Below are positions 25,261 through 32,849 of a DNA stretch of 64,000 nt, piece by piece. Location: positions 10,295 through 74,294 of the forward strand of contig DATLQK010000040.1 of assembly GCA_035535195.1 (NCBI GenBank), read 5' to 3'. Origin of the DNA: JACDAN01 sp035535195. GTDB taxonomy: Bacteria > Actinomycetota > Thermoleophilia > Gaiellales > Gaiellaceae. Every line of letters begins with the position of its first letter. Position 1 is the first letter of the stretch. Position numbers and translations under genes: made by a program. The notes under the pieces are model-generated. The model was given only the letters and a program-made list of their open reading frames with translations, was not told the DNA's origin and made no database searches.

Positions 25261-26370
25261 GTGAGCGAGGCCGGGGGGATGAACGGGGGCTCCGGCAATG
25301 ACCTGCTCGTTGTCGAGGACCTGAAGAAGCACTTCCCGGTCACCCGCGGCATCCTCTTCCAGAGGCAGGTCGCGTCCGTCAAGGCGGTCGACGGCGTCAG
25401 CTTCACCGTCAAGTCGGGGGAGACGCTCGGCGTCGTGGGCGAGTCCGGCTGCGGGAAGTCGACGATGGCGCGCTGCGTGATGCGCCTGCTCGACCCGACC
25501 GGCGGGAGGATCACCTTCGAGGGGCGCGATATCACGAACCTCTCCCGCGCGGACATGCGGCCGATTCGCCGCGAGATGATGATGATCTTCCAGGACCCGT
25601 ACGCGTCGCTGAACGGGCGAAAGCGCGTCGGGTTCATCGTCGCCGAGGCGCTCGAGGTACACAAGATGGGCACGGACGCCGAGATCAAGCGCCGGGTGCA
25701 AGAGCTGCTCGAGGTCGTCGGCCTGAACCCCGAGCACTACAACCGCTTCCCGCACGAGTTCTCCGGCGGCCAGCGGCAGCGGATCGGCGTCGCGCGCGCG
25801 CTGGCGGTCAACCCGAAGCTGATCGTCTGCGACGAGCCGGTGTCGGCGCTCGACGTGTCCGTCCAGGCGCAGATCCTCAACCTGCTGAAGGACCTCCAGC
25901 GCGAGTTCGGCCTCACCTACGTATTCATCGCGCACGACCTCAACGTCGTCCGCCACATCTCGGACCGCGTGATGGTCATGTACCTCGGCAAGGTCGCCGA
26001 GATCGCAGACCGGAACCAGGTTTACACCGAGCCGAAGCACCCGTATACCGGTGCGCTCCTCTCCGCAGTGCCGATCCCCAACCCGGAGCTCGGCCGGCAG
26101 CGCAAACCGATCGTCCTCCAGGGCGACGTGCCGAGCCCGCTGAACCCGCCGGCCGCGTGCAACTTCCACCCGCGCTGCCCCCGCTTCCAGGAGGGTCACT
26201 GCGACGTCGAGCCGCCGCCGCTCTACTCCTTCGGCGATGGTCACCGTGCGGCCTGCCACTACCCGCTCGAGCACTGGCCGCTCTCCGAGGAGGAGATGCG
26301 GCGGCCCAGCGCGGCGCCGCAGTCGGCACCGCCGCCGGCGGAGCCCGCCGAGGCTCCGACCAGCTCGTAG
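25261..26370 (+). CDS. Peptide ABC transporter ATP-binding protein, DppF/OppF family
   Basis: The 369-aa ATPase has Walker A GESGCGKST (near residue 60), signature EFSGGQRQR and Walker B LIVCDEPVSALD, plus the family's C-terminal NFHPRCPRFQEGHC. The GTG start abuts the previous stop directly. A Pro/Ala-rich tail of about 25 residues after the conserved domain is unusual but low complexity. The nucleotide sites, D-loop and stop all look intact. Confidence 0.92.
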   Translation: MSEAGGMNGGSGNDLLVVEDLKKHFPVTRGILFQRQVASVKAVDGVSFTVKSGETLGVVGESGCGKSTMARCVMRLLDPTGGRITFEGRDITNLSRADMRPIRREMMMIFQDPYASLNGRKRVGFIVAEALEVHKMGTDAEIKRRVQELLEVVGLNPEHYNRFPHEFSGGQRQRIGVARALAVNPKLIVCDEPVSALDVSVQAQILNLLKDLQREFGLTYVFIAHDLNVVRHISDRVMVMYLGKVAEIADRNQVYTEPKHPYTGALLSAVPIPNPELGRQRKPIVLQGDVPSPLNPPAACNFHPRCPRFQEGHCDVEPPPLYSFGDGHRAACHYPLEHWPLSEEEMRRPSAAPQSAPPPAEPAEAPTSS

Positions 26371-26372
26371 CC

Positions 26373-26738
26373 ATGTGGCTCGCGGCCGGGCGCCGCTTCA
26401 TCGGCCTCTTCGTCCTGGCTTCGATCTTCACCCTGCTGGTGTCGCTCCTGCTCGGGCTCGCGCTCGGCGCCGGAGTCGAGCGGTCGGTCTCGCTTGGCTT
26501 CTACTGCATCGGCTCGTTCCTGCTCGTATCCGGGTTCTTCATCGGGAACCGCGGGCCTGTACGGCTGAAGAGCGAGAAGGGCGACGCGGGCCCGTTTCTG
26601 TTCGGGTCGCGCTACATGCGCTGGGCCACGCCGCCGGAGCGTGAGGAGTCGATCAACCTCTCGGCGATCTTCATCGCGCTCGGGTTCGTGCTCATCCTGC
26701 TCGGCGTCGTTGCCGACAACAGGTACAACCTGGTCTAA
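26373..26738 (+). CDS. Small membrane protein of unknown function
   Basis: The product is 121 aa. Two hydrophobic helices lie near residues 7-33 and 38-58 and a third near 97-115, with a charged loop (RLKSEKGDAGPFLFGSRYMRW) between. I do not recognise a family. The ATG at 26373 lies 2 nt after the transporter ATPase stop, so it is probably co-transcribed with the peptide transporter and may be an accessory subunit, but that is only positional. Confidence 0.7.
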   Translation: MWLAAGRRFIGLFVLASIFTLLVSLLLGLALGAGVERSVSLGFYCIGSFLLVSGFFIGNRGPVRLKSEKGDAGPFLFGSRYMRWATPPEREESINLSAIFIALGFVLILLGVVADNRYNLV

Positions 26739-26788
26739 GGGACGTCAGCCTGACTAACTATGTTCTGAAAGCTCCGTCCTAAATTCAC

Positions 26789-27250
26789 GTGCGATTGGTG
26801 AAACCACTTACCCGGCAGTGCGAGCGCGCCCGCGAATGCGCGTCGCTTCGCCTGGACGGCGAGCTCTCCGAATTCGAGCAGGCGCTGCTCCAGGCCCACC
26901 TCGGGCGCTGCGAGCCCTGTCGCTCGTTCGCTGCCGAGCTCGACGGAGTGACGACGCGGATCCGGAACGCTCCGCTGGAGACGCTTGCGCAGCCCGTGGT
27001 GTTGCCGAGCCGGCGCCGGATCTCCCTCCGCCCGGTCGAGATCGCCGCGGCCGCGGCGCTGATGCTGACCGCGTTCGGCATCGCAGGCGCCGTTCGCACG
27101 TTCGAGAGCTCGAACCCGTCGCTCACCTTTGCCTCGCCCGGCGTCTCGACCGCCGCCGAGAGCCGGGAGTTCACCGACATCCGTCGGGCGATGCTCCGCC
27201 TGCGCGTGGCCCCCGTTTCGCCCGGTGGCCTCAACCTGATGCAGTCCTGA
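26789..27250 (+). CDS. Putative zinc-finger anti-sigma factor (zf-HC2 type)
   Basis: The 153-aa protein has an N-terminal zinc-finger-like motif, Cys17...His37-x3-Cys41-x2-Cys44 (AHLGRCEPC), as in ZAS-family anti-sigma factors. A membrane helix (about residues 88-106) and a short extracytoplasmic tail follow. No sigma factor gene is adjacent, which is unusual for this family, so the partner is elsewhere or the protein has another role. It lies between the transporter and atpD, with its own hairpin right after the stop. The GTG at 26789 is chosen because the finger follows directly. Confidence 0.7.
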   Translation: MRLVKPLTRQCERARECASLRLDGELSEFEQALLQAHLGRCEPCRSFAAELDGVTTRIRNAPLETLAQPVVLPSRRRISLRPVEIAAAAALMLTAFGIAGAVRTFESSNPSLTFASPGVSTAAESREFTDIRRAMLRLRVAPVSPGGLNLMQS

Positions 27251-27292
27251 CCGCCTCGCGGCGGTCTAGGCTTGACGCGATGCTTGCATCGC
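27249..27292 (+). terminator. Two tandem perfect hairpins after the anti-sigma-like gene
   Basis: GACCGCC-TCGC-GGCGGTC (27249-27266) overlaps the stop codon. It is followed 10 nt later by GCGATGC-TT-GCATCGC (27277-27292), whose left arm follows TTGAC. The first looks like a terminator without a T tract. The second could be a terminator or an operator over a TTGACG -35-like box (27272-27277). Confidence 0.5.
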
Positions 27293-27369
27293 CTGTCAGC
27301 TCGCGCGTCTGAGCGCTCGACCATTCCGCCCGTGTGGCGGCCGGCGAGCGCTACTGGCAACTGCAGGAG

Positions 27370-27386
27370 TCCAAGGAGACCTTGGA
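27370..27386 (+). promoter_or_regulatory. Short perfect inverted repeat upstream of atpD
   Basis: TCCAAGG-AGA-CCTTGGA lies 72 nt before the atpD start. The same CCAAGG...CCTTGG arms occur in the stem-loop between atpE and atpF. It is a candidate binding site or RNA element for the second half of the ATP synthase genes. Confidence 0.35.
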
Positions 27387-27457
27387 TAGACTTGTCCCTG
27401 CACGGCGCCGCGGTTTCTGGCGCCGGCTCCTTCGACTGAATATCGCTCAGGAGGCTC

Positions 27458-28951
27458 GTGGCTGACAACGCAGGAAACCGGAATGTGGGCACGATCGTGG
27501 AGATCAAGGGCGTCGTCCTCGACGCCGTCTTCCCGGACGAGCTGCCCGAGATCTACAGCGCAGTCCGCATCACGGTCGACGGCCGCGACCTGATCGCGGA
27601 GGTGCAGCAGCATCTCGGCGACGACCGGGTCCGCGCCGTCGCGATGGATTCGACCGACGGCCTTGCAAGGGGCCTAGACGTCGTCGACACCGGCCAGCCG
27701 ATCACGGTGCCGGTCGGCGAGCCGACGCTCGGCCGCCTCTGGAACGTGATCGGCGAGCCGATCGACAAGGCCGGACAGCCGTCGCAGGGCGAGCGCTGGC
27801 CGATTCACCGCGAGCCGCCGAGCTTCCGCGACCTCTCTCCGGAGATCGAGATCTTCGAAACCGGGATCAAGGTGATCGACCTGATCGCGCCGTACGTGAA
27901 GGGCGGCAAGGTCGGCCTCTTCGGCGGCGCCGGCGTCGGCAAGACGGTGCTGATCCAGGAGCTGATCCACAACGTCGCCCGGGAGCACGGCGGCGTCTCC
28001 GTCTTCGCCGGCGTGGGCGAGCGGACTCGCGAAGGCAACGACCTCTGGCTGGAGATGGAGGAGTCGGGGGTGATCGACAAGGTCGCGCTCGTCTACGGGC
28101 AGATGAACGAGCCGCCGGGCGCCCGCCTGCGCGTCGGCCTGTCCGGCCTGACGATGGCGGAGTACTTCCGCGATCAGGGCCAGGACACCCTGCTCTTCAT
28201 CGACAACATCTTCCGGTTCGTCCAGGCGGGCTCGGAGGTCTCGGCGCTCCTCGGCCGCATGCCGAGCGCCGTCGGCTACCAGCCGACACTCGCGACGGAG
28301 ATGGGCCAGCTGCAGGAGCGGATCACCTCGACGCGAACGGGCTCGGTCACGTCCGTGCAGGCGATCTACGTCCCCGCCGACGACCTCACCGACCCGGCGC
28401 CGGCGAACACGTTCGCGCACCTCGACGCGACCACTGTGCTCTCGCGGGCGATCGTGGAGCAAGGGATCTACCCGGCGGTCGACCCGCTCGACTCCTTCTC
28501 GCGGGCGCTCCAGCCCGGGATCGTCTCCGACGAGCACTACGAGACGGCGACGCGAGTCCAGGAGGTACTGCAGCGCTACCGCGACCTGCAGGACATCATC
28601 GCCATCCTCGGCATGGACGAGCTCTCCGACGAGGACAAGCTCACCGTCTCGCGGGCCCGCAAGATCCAGCGCTTCCTCTCGCAGCCGAACTTCGTGGCCG
28701 AGCAGTTCACGGGCACGCCCGGCGAGTACGTGCGGCTCGAGGACACGATCAAGGGCTTCCAGGAGATCCTCGGGGGCAAGCACGACGAGCTGACGGAGCA
28801 GGCCTTCTATATGGTCGGCACGATCGAGCAGGCCGTGGAGAAGGGGCGCTCGCTGGCAGGCGAGGAGTCCGAGCCCGACGCGGCCGACGCGGACGAGCCC
28901 GCCGATGAGCGGCAGGAGGACGCGCGGGATCCTGAGCCGGCGGCTGTCTGA
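27458..28951 (+). CDS. atpD: F0F1 ATP synthase subunit beta
   Basis: The product is 497 aa, the catalytic subunit. The P-loop is FGGAGVGKT (near residue 156). The catalytic Glu region GVGERTREGNDL and the ALLGRMPSAVGYQPTLATEMG region are intact. The C-terminal tail (about residues 470-497) is an acidic low-complexity extension. The GTG at 27458 has AGGAGG only 3 nt upstream. The in-frame GTG at 27485 (before GTIVEIKG) has better spacing to AGGA and could be the true start. It is separated from atpA-atpG by the peptide transporter. Confidence 0.96.
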   Translation: MADNAGNRNVGTIVEIKGVVLDAVFPDELPEIYSAVRITVDGRDLIAEVQQHLGDDRVRAVAMDSTDGLARGLDVVDTGQPITVPVGEPTLGRLWNVIGEPIDKAGQPSQGERWPIHREPPSFRDLSPEIEIFETGIKVIDLIAPYVKGGKVGLFGGAGVGKTVLIQELIHNVAREHGGVSVFAGVGERTREGNDLWLEMEESGVIDKVALVYGQMNEPPGARLRVGLSGLTMAEYFRDQGQDTLLFIDNIFRFVQAGSEVSALLGRMPSAVGYQPTLATEMGQLQERITSTRTGSVTSVQAIYVPADDLTDPAPANTFAHLDATTVLSRAIVEQGIYPAVDPLDSFSRALQPGIVSDEHYETATRVQEVLQRYRDLQDIIAILGMDELSDEDKLTVSRARKIQRFLSQPNFVAEQFTGTPGEYVRLEDTIKGFQEILGGKHDELTEQAFYMVGTIEQAVEKGRSLAGEESEPDAADADEPADERQEDARDPEPAAV

Positions 28952-28956
28952 CCCAG

Positions 28957-29424
28957 ATGGCCCAAGAGCGCAAAACGTTCGACCTCTCGCTCGTGACGCC
29001 GGAAGGCCCGGCGTTCGAGGGCGAGGTCGAGATGGTGGTCGTCCCCGGCGCCGCCGGCGAGATCGGCGTGCTCGCGCGGCACGCGCCGCTCGTCGCGACC
29101 CTGAAGGCGGGCGGGACGCGCGTCCACATCCGCCGCGACGAGGAGACCGTCGACTTCGCCACCGGGCCCGGCTTCTTCAAGGTCGAGCAGGACCGGGCGC
29201 TCGCCCTCGTCGACGACGCCGTCGACGCGCGGCACATCGACGCGGAGCGGGCGCAGCAGCAGCTCGACGAGGCGCAAGCCGAGCTCGAGCGGCTCGAGCG
29301 CGGCGAGGTGCAGGCCGACCGCTGGCAGCTCGAGCAGCGGGTCGCGCACGCCCAGAACCAGCTGGACGTGTACTCCGGCGCGGGCACGAGCCGCATCCGC
29401 CCGATCGCGCCGCCCGGCGGCTAG
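28957..29424 (+). CDS. atpC: F0F1 ATP synthase subunit epsilon
   Basis: The 155-aa product has the N-terminal beta-sandwich (FDLSLVTPEGPAFEGEVEMV and GEIGVLARHAPLVATL), then an alpha-helical hairpin (about residues 88-135) that can inhibit ATP hydrolysis. The final 15 residues are a Pro/Arg tail. It starts 5 nt after atpD. Its stop overlaps the stop of the minus-strand reductase by 4 nt, so the ATP synthase cluster ends here without space for a separate terminator. Confidence 0.93.
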   Translation: MAQERKTFDLSLVTPEGPAFEGEVEMVVVPGAAGEIGVLARHAPLVATLKAGGTRVHIRRDEETVDFATGPGFFKVEQDRALALVDDAVDARHIDAERAQQQLDEAQAELERLERGEVQADRWQLEQRVAHAQNQLDVYSGAGTSRIRPIAPPGG

Positions 29425-30056
29425 CGCTTCACCGCGTACACCACGTGCGTCACGAGCGGTGAGTGGACCGTGCTCGTGAGTTCGATCGGACGCGGCTGGG
29501 CTCCGTCGAACAGCCGGACACCGCCGCCGAGCAACAGGGGAGCGACGTGGAGCTGGAGCTCATCCAGGAGGCCTGCGTTCAGGGCCTGCTGGGCGACCAC
29601 GGCTCCGCCGCTGATCTGAACGTCCTTGCCGCCTGCCGCCTCGCGCGCCTGTCCTACGGCCTCTTCGACCCCGTCGACGAACGTGAAGGTGGTGTCCGCC
29701 AGGACGAGCGGCTCCCGCTCGTGGTGTGTGACGACGAAGACCGGCCCGTGGAAGGGCGGGTCGTCGCCCCACCAGCCGTTGGCCTTGGAATCGTCCGCCC
29801 ACGGCCCCTCGCCGCTGCTGAACATGCGCCGTCCCATGACGAAGGCGCCGGTTCGGTCGTGCGCCTCTCGCATGATCGCGTCGTCGTCCGGGTTCGCCTC
29901 TCCGCCTTCGAGCCCGTGGAGTGATCGCCAGCTCTCCAACCGCGTCGCCCACTCGTGCAGGTCCTCGCCACCCTCGCCGAGCGGCTGTTCCAGCGTCTGC
30001 TTCGGCCCGGCGACATAGCCGTCGAGCGACATGGTGATGTTGAGAAATGTCGTCAT
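29421..30056 (-). CDS. Dihydrofolate reductase-like protein (RibD C-terminal family)
   Basis: The 211-aa product starts MTTFLNITMSLDGYVAGP, the usual start of RibD_C/DHFR-like reductases. The NADPH-binding segment GKDVQISGGAVVAQQALNAG (near residue 150) and the C-terminal VTHVVYAV complete the family. It probably reduces a pterin or other small substrate with NADPH; members are often annotated generically. A second family member lies at the right window edge (63725) and a fragment at 63594. The ATG at 30056 is preferred over the one at 30089 because the conserved strand begins there. Confidence 0.85.
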   Translation of the reverse strand: MTTFLNITMSLDGYVAGPKQTLEQPLGEGGEDLHEWATRLESWRSLHGLEGGEANPDDDAIMREAHDRTGAFVMGRRMFSSGEGPWADDSKANGWWGDDPPFHGPVFVVTHHEREPLVLADTTFTFVDGVEEAVGQAREAAGGKDVQISGGAVVAQQALNAGLLDELQLHVAPLLLGGGVRLFDGAQPRPIELTSTVHSPLVTHVVYAVKR

Positions 30057-30084
30057 GCCCGTCAGACCGTAAAGGCGCGCGGAA

Positions 30085-30097
30085 ATCATCGTATGAT
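30085..30097. promoter_or_regulatory. Small palindrome with -10-like boxes on both strands
   Basis: ATCAT-CGT-ATGAT contains TATGAT on the plus strand (30092-30097) and TACGAT on the minus strand (plus 30088-30093). It lies between the divergent reductase gene (start 30056) and the ankyrin gene (start 30226). It may be a shared divergent promoter or operator. Confidence 0.35.
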
Positions 30098-30225
30098 CGG
30101 TGGGCGCCTAGAGGGCGCAAGCGGTCCGCGCGCAGGGCAGTGCCCACCTCGATTCCCCGGAAGGTACGGAACCGATCTCTTCTCCGCCCGCTACCGCGGA
30201 CACGGGCCGAAGGAGGGAGGTCGCG

Positions 30226-31605
30226 ATGAATCTCGAGCAACTCCGCAAGCAGGCGAAGGAGCTCGTGAAAGCTGCGCGGACAGGCGACACGGAGGCTCTC
30301 GACAGGCTCGGCGGTCGCGAGCCGATCCTGGCGAATGCCCAACTCGCTCTGGCCAGGGAGAACGGCTACGCGAGCTGGCCGGCGCTCGTCGCCGCGGCCG
30401 AGGCGAGCGTCGAGGCGTTCGTCGAGGCAGCCACCGAAGGACGCAGAGATCGGGCGGAACGCCTGCTCGCGGCCAGGCCCGAGATCGAGCGGGATCCCTG
30501 GGCCCAGCTCGTGCTCGGCCGCGGCTGGACCGGCGATCCCAGCCGGCCCGGCGGCCCGAGGACGTGGGCGCCGCTCCTCTATGTCTGCCACTCGGTGTTC
30601 GCGAACGCCGACGTCGCGCGGGAGCTCCTGGCCCTCGGCGCGGACCCGAACGCAACGTTCACGAACGAGTACGGGGAGATGTCGGCGCTGTACGGCGCGG
30701 CGGGCGTTGTCCACGACCCGGAGCTGACGCGGGTGCTGCTCGAGGCGGGCGCGAGCCCGGACGACGGCGAGTCGGTGTACCACTCGGTCGAGGCGGAGGA
30801 TCCGACCTGCCTCCGGCTCCTGCTCGAGGCCGGCGCGCGCGTCCCGGGCACGAACGCCGTGGGGCACGCACTCGACTACGACCGCATCGAGCCGGTCCGC
30901 CTGCTGCTCGAAGCGGGCGGCGACCCGAACGAGGGAGCGCTCGTCGCGCACGCCGTCCGCCGCGGGCGCGGGCCGGAATTCCTCCGCCTGCTCGCCGAGC
31001 ATGGGGCGGATCTCGATCGTCCCGGCGGTGAGACCTGGCGCGGTGACGTGCCTCTGAGGACGGCCTACGCCCAGTCGGTGCTCAGGAACCGGACGGACAA
31101 CATGGACGTTCTGGCGGAGCTGGGCGCCTCCACCGAGGTCGATCCGGCCGACCTGGTGGTGGCCGCGGTGGCGCGAGGGGAGGAGCCGGCGGCGCCGCTC
31201 TCCGCAGACCTCGATCCCGACCCGCAGGAGGCGCTGATCCTCGGCGCGCTCGACGGTCACGTCGACGCCGTCGTCGGCGCCGTCGGCCCGAATTTCCGGG
31301 GCGTGGTCGGCGGTTCGCCCGAGGGAACGCTGCTGCACCACGCCGCCTGGTTCGGACAGCCGGGGATCGTCCGAACGCTGCTGGACCGCGGTGCCGATCC
31401 TCGCGCGACGACCCCGGACACGTTCGCGACGCCGCTGGCGTGGGCGGTTCTCGCGTCGCAGTACTACACAGCCGAGGATCGGGATTACCTGGGAGTTGCC
31501 GAGACTCTCGTCGAACACGAGGCTGAGTTGGAGCCACGTTTTTTGGACGTTGCGGCGGGGCCGCTGCTCGAATGGCTCCAGTTGCGGCTTCCCGGACAGC
31601 TGTGA
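30226..31605 (+). CDS. Ankyrin-repeat protein
   Basis: The 459-aa product lacks an obvious signal peptide or membrane helix. After an N-terminal helical region (MNLEQLRKQAKELVKAARTG) come repeated ankyrin motifs such as ARELLALGADPNA, LTRVLLEAGASPD, RLLLEAGARV, VRLLLEAGGDPNEG, RLLAEHGADLDR and VRTLLDRGADPRA. The first helix (NGYASWPALVAAA) is typical of a bacterial stand-alone ankyrin family that often sits near small stress or resistance genes. The function is probably protein binding. The ribosome-binding site is good (GAAGGAGGG). It is followed by a hairpin overlapping the converging HxlR gene. Confidence 0.85.
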   Translation: MNLEQLRKQAKELVKAARTGDTEALDRLGGREPILANAQLALARENGYASWPALVAAAEASVEAFVEAATEGRRDRAERLLAARPEIERDPWAQLVLGRGWTGDPSRPGGPRTWAPLLYVCHSVFANADVARELLALGADPNATFTNEYGEMSALYGAAGVVHDPELTRVLLEAGASPDDGESVYHSVEAEDPTCLRLLLEAGARVPGTNAVGHALDYDRIEPVRLLLEAGGDPNEGALVAHAVRRGRGPEFLRLLAEHGADLDRPGGETWRGDVPLRTAYAQSVLRNRTDNMDVLAELGASTEVDPADLVVAAVARGEEPAAPLSADLDPDPQEALILGALDGHVDAVVGAVGPNFRGVVGGSPEGTLLHHAAWFGQPGIVRTLLDRGADPRATTPDTFATPLAWAVLASQYYTAEDRDYLGVAETLVEHEAELEPRFLDVAAGPLLEWLQLRLPGQL

Positions 31606-31633
31606 ACGCGCTTGGTGACCGGGTTACCGAGCG
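31603..31633 (+). repeat. Short repeat, copy 1 (second copy in the metH leader)
   Basis: The core CTTGG-T-GACCGGGT-T-ACC (31611-31628) matches 16 of 18 positions of 32860-32877 upstream of metH. Flanking TGAACG is also shared. Here it begins on the ankyrin-gene stop codon. The significance is unknown. Confidence 0.45.
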
Positions 31634-31640
31634 GGTAACC
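31622..31640. terminator. Hairpin between ankyrin and HxlR genes
   Basis: GGTTACC-GAGCG-GGTAACC is a perfect 7-bp stem beginning 17 nt after the ankyrin stop. It covers the last codons of the converging HxlR gene. It is a plausible bidirectional terminator without a T tract. Confidence 0.5.
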
Positions 31641-32283
31641 AGGCGAGCAGGTCGATGCAGCGGTCGAACTCATTCGGGCTCCCCTCGACCTTCACGAGCC
31701 GAGCGTCGAGCGCCTTGCGCGGACCGAGCGTCCGCTGCATCAAGGCGATCGACGTGTCGACGTCGGTGGTCACGACGAGGTCGGGTTTCTCCGCGGGGCC
31801 GAGCCCGGTCGTGACCGAGCCGTCGTCGATCTCGACGTGGAATGAATCGCCGTCGATGCGGAACTCATAACTGGCCTTGACGCCGCGAGCCTCGTCCCGA
31901 CGGAACGTCGCCCGGATCGCCGAGATGTGGCCGCTCGGGAAGAAGACGTCGTCGCCGCGGTGCTCCATGAAGGCGCCGCCCCAGCGCCCGAGCTCGATGA
32001 TGGTGCGCTCCAGGCCGGCCCCGAGCTCGGTCAGCTCGTAGACGGTGATGTTCGCCGTGGGCGGCGGAAGCTTCTGTCGGCGAACCAGGCCTTCCCGTTC
32101 GAGCCGACGGAGGCGCTCGGTGAGGAGGTTGGGCCCGATGCCGGGAAGCCCGTCGCGGAGGTCGGAGAAGCGCCGCGGGCCGAGGTGGACGAGGTCCCTC
32201 AGGATCAGGAGCGTCCAGCGCTCGCCGACCAGGTCGAGCGCACGCGCCACCGCGCAGTACTGCTCGTAGCTACGCCGGTCCAC
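31624..32283 (-). CDS. HxlR-family transcriptional regulator with C-terminal SCP2-like domain
   Basis: The product is 219 aa. The N-terminal winged helix (about residues 1-95) has the HxlR signature YEQYCAVARALDLVGERWTLL, then LRDGLPGIGPNLLTERLRRLE as recognition region. The C-terminal half (about 110-215) resembles a sterol-carrier (SCP2) domain, a combination seen in actinobacterial HxlR proteins and possibly a ligand sensor. The GTG at 32283 places the family start at DRRSYEQYC. The longer start at 32334 would run through the promoter region. It is divergent from an SRPBCC-domain gene, a likely target. Confidence 0.85.
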   Translation of the reverse strand: MDRRSYEQYCAVARALDLVGERWTLLILRDLVHLGPRRFSDLRDGLPGIGPNLLTERLRRLEREGLVRRQKLPPPTANITVYELTELGAGLERTIIELGRWGGAFMEHRGDDVFFPSGHISAIRATFRRDEARGVKASYEFRIDGDSFHVEIDDGSVTTGLGPAEKPDLVVTTDVDTSIALMQRTLGPRKALDARLVKVEGSPNEFDRCIDLLAWLPAR

Positions 32284-32316
32284 GTGCTTGACTGCGGAGT
32301 GTGTGTATAGGAAACT

Positions 32317-32330
32317 GAACTGAATAGTTC
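32317..32330. promoter_or_regulatory. Palindrome between divergent HxlR and SRPBCC genes
   Basis: GAACT-GAAT-AGTTC lies in a 71-nt AT-rich divergent promoter, 34 nt upstream of the HxlR start and 25 nt before the SRPBCC start. A TATACA -10-like box for the HxlR gene lies just inside it on the minus strand. It is a good candidate for an autoregulatory HxlR operator. Confidence 0.45.
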
Positions 32331-32354
32331 TCAAACATGTACTAGGAGGGTAGC

Positions 32355-32813
32355 GTGGCCGAGATCAACGAGACGATCACGATCGAAGCATCGCCGGAGC
32401 AGGTCTTTCGTGCGCTGACGGAGGCGGAGGCGATGGAGGGCTGGCTGGCCACGAGAGTCGAGTCTGATCCGCAGACCGGCGGTCATTTCCGCTACGAGTT
32501 CGAGTTCGACGACGCTTCGCAGAACAATGCACAGGAGGGCGAGTACCTCGAGGTCGACCCGGGGCGGCGCGTGGCGCTGCCGTGGATGTTCCCTTTCTCG
32601 CCCAACCAGACGACGGTCGCGTACGCGGTGTCGTCGGCCGGCGACGGCACGTCGCTCGCGTTCTCCCACGCCGGATTCGAGGAGGGCGAGCCCTGGGACG
32701 GTGCCCGGGAGCGCTTCACCGGCGGCTGGCAGATGTTCCTCAACGGCCTCAAGCGCTACGTGGAGACCGGGGAGCCGGCGCGCCCGCTCGGGATCAGGGG
32801 CCGCGGCCGCTAG
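32355..32813 (+). CDS. SRPBCC (AHSA1/polyketide-cyclase-like) domain protein
   Basis: The 152-aa product is a START/Bet v1-type lipid- or ligand-binding fold. It opens MAEINETITIEASPEQVFRA, the first strand and helix of AHSA1-like proteins. It ends with the long helix RFTGGWQMFLNGLKRYVETG. The strong ribosome-binding site AGGAGGG is 4 nt before the GTG. Pairs of an ArsR or HxlR regulator with an SRPBCC protein are common; the physiological ligand is unknown. It is divergent from the HxlR regulator. Confidence 0.85.
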   Translation: MAEINETITIEASPEQVFRALTEAEAMEGWLATRVESDPQTGGHFRYEFEFDDASQNNAQEGEYLEVDPGRRVALPWMFPFSPNQTTVAYAVSSAGDGTSLAFSHAGFEEGEPWDGARERFTGGWQMFLNGLKRYVETGEPARPLGIRGRGR

Positions 32814-32849
32814 CCCGAACTCCTGTACGCTTTGTTCGTCCCGGAACTT

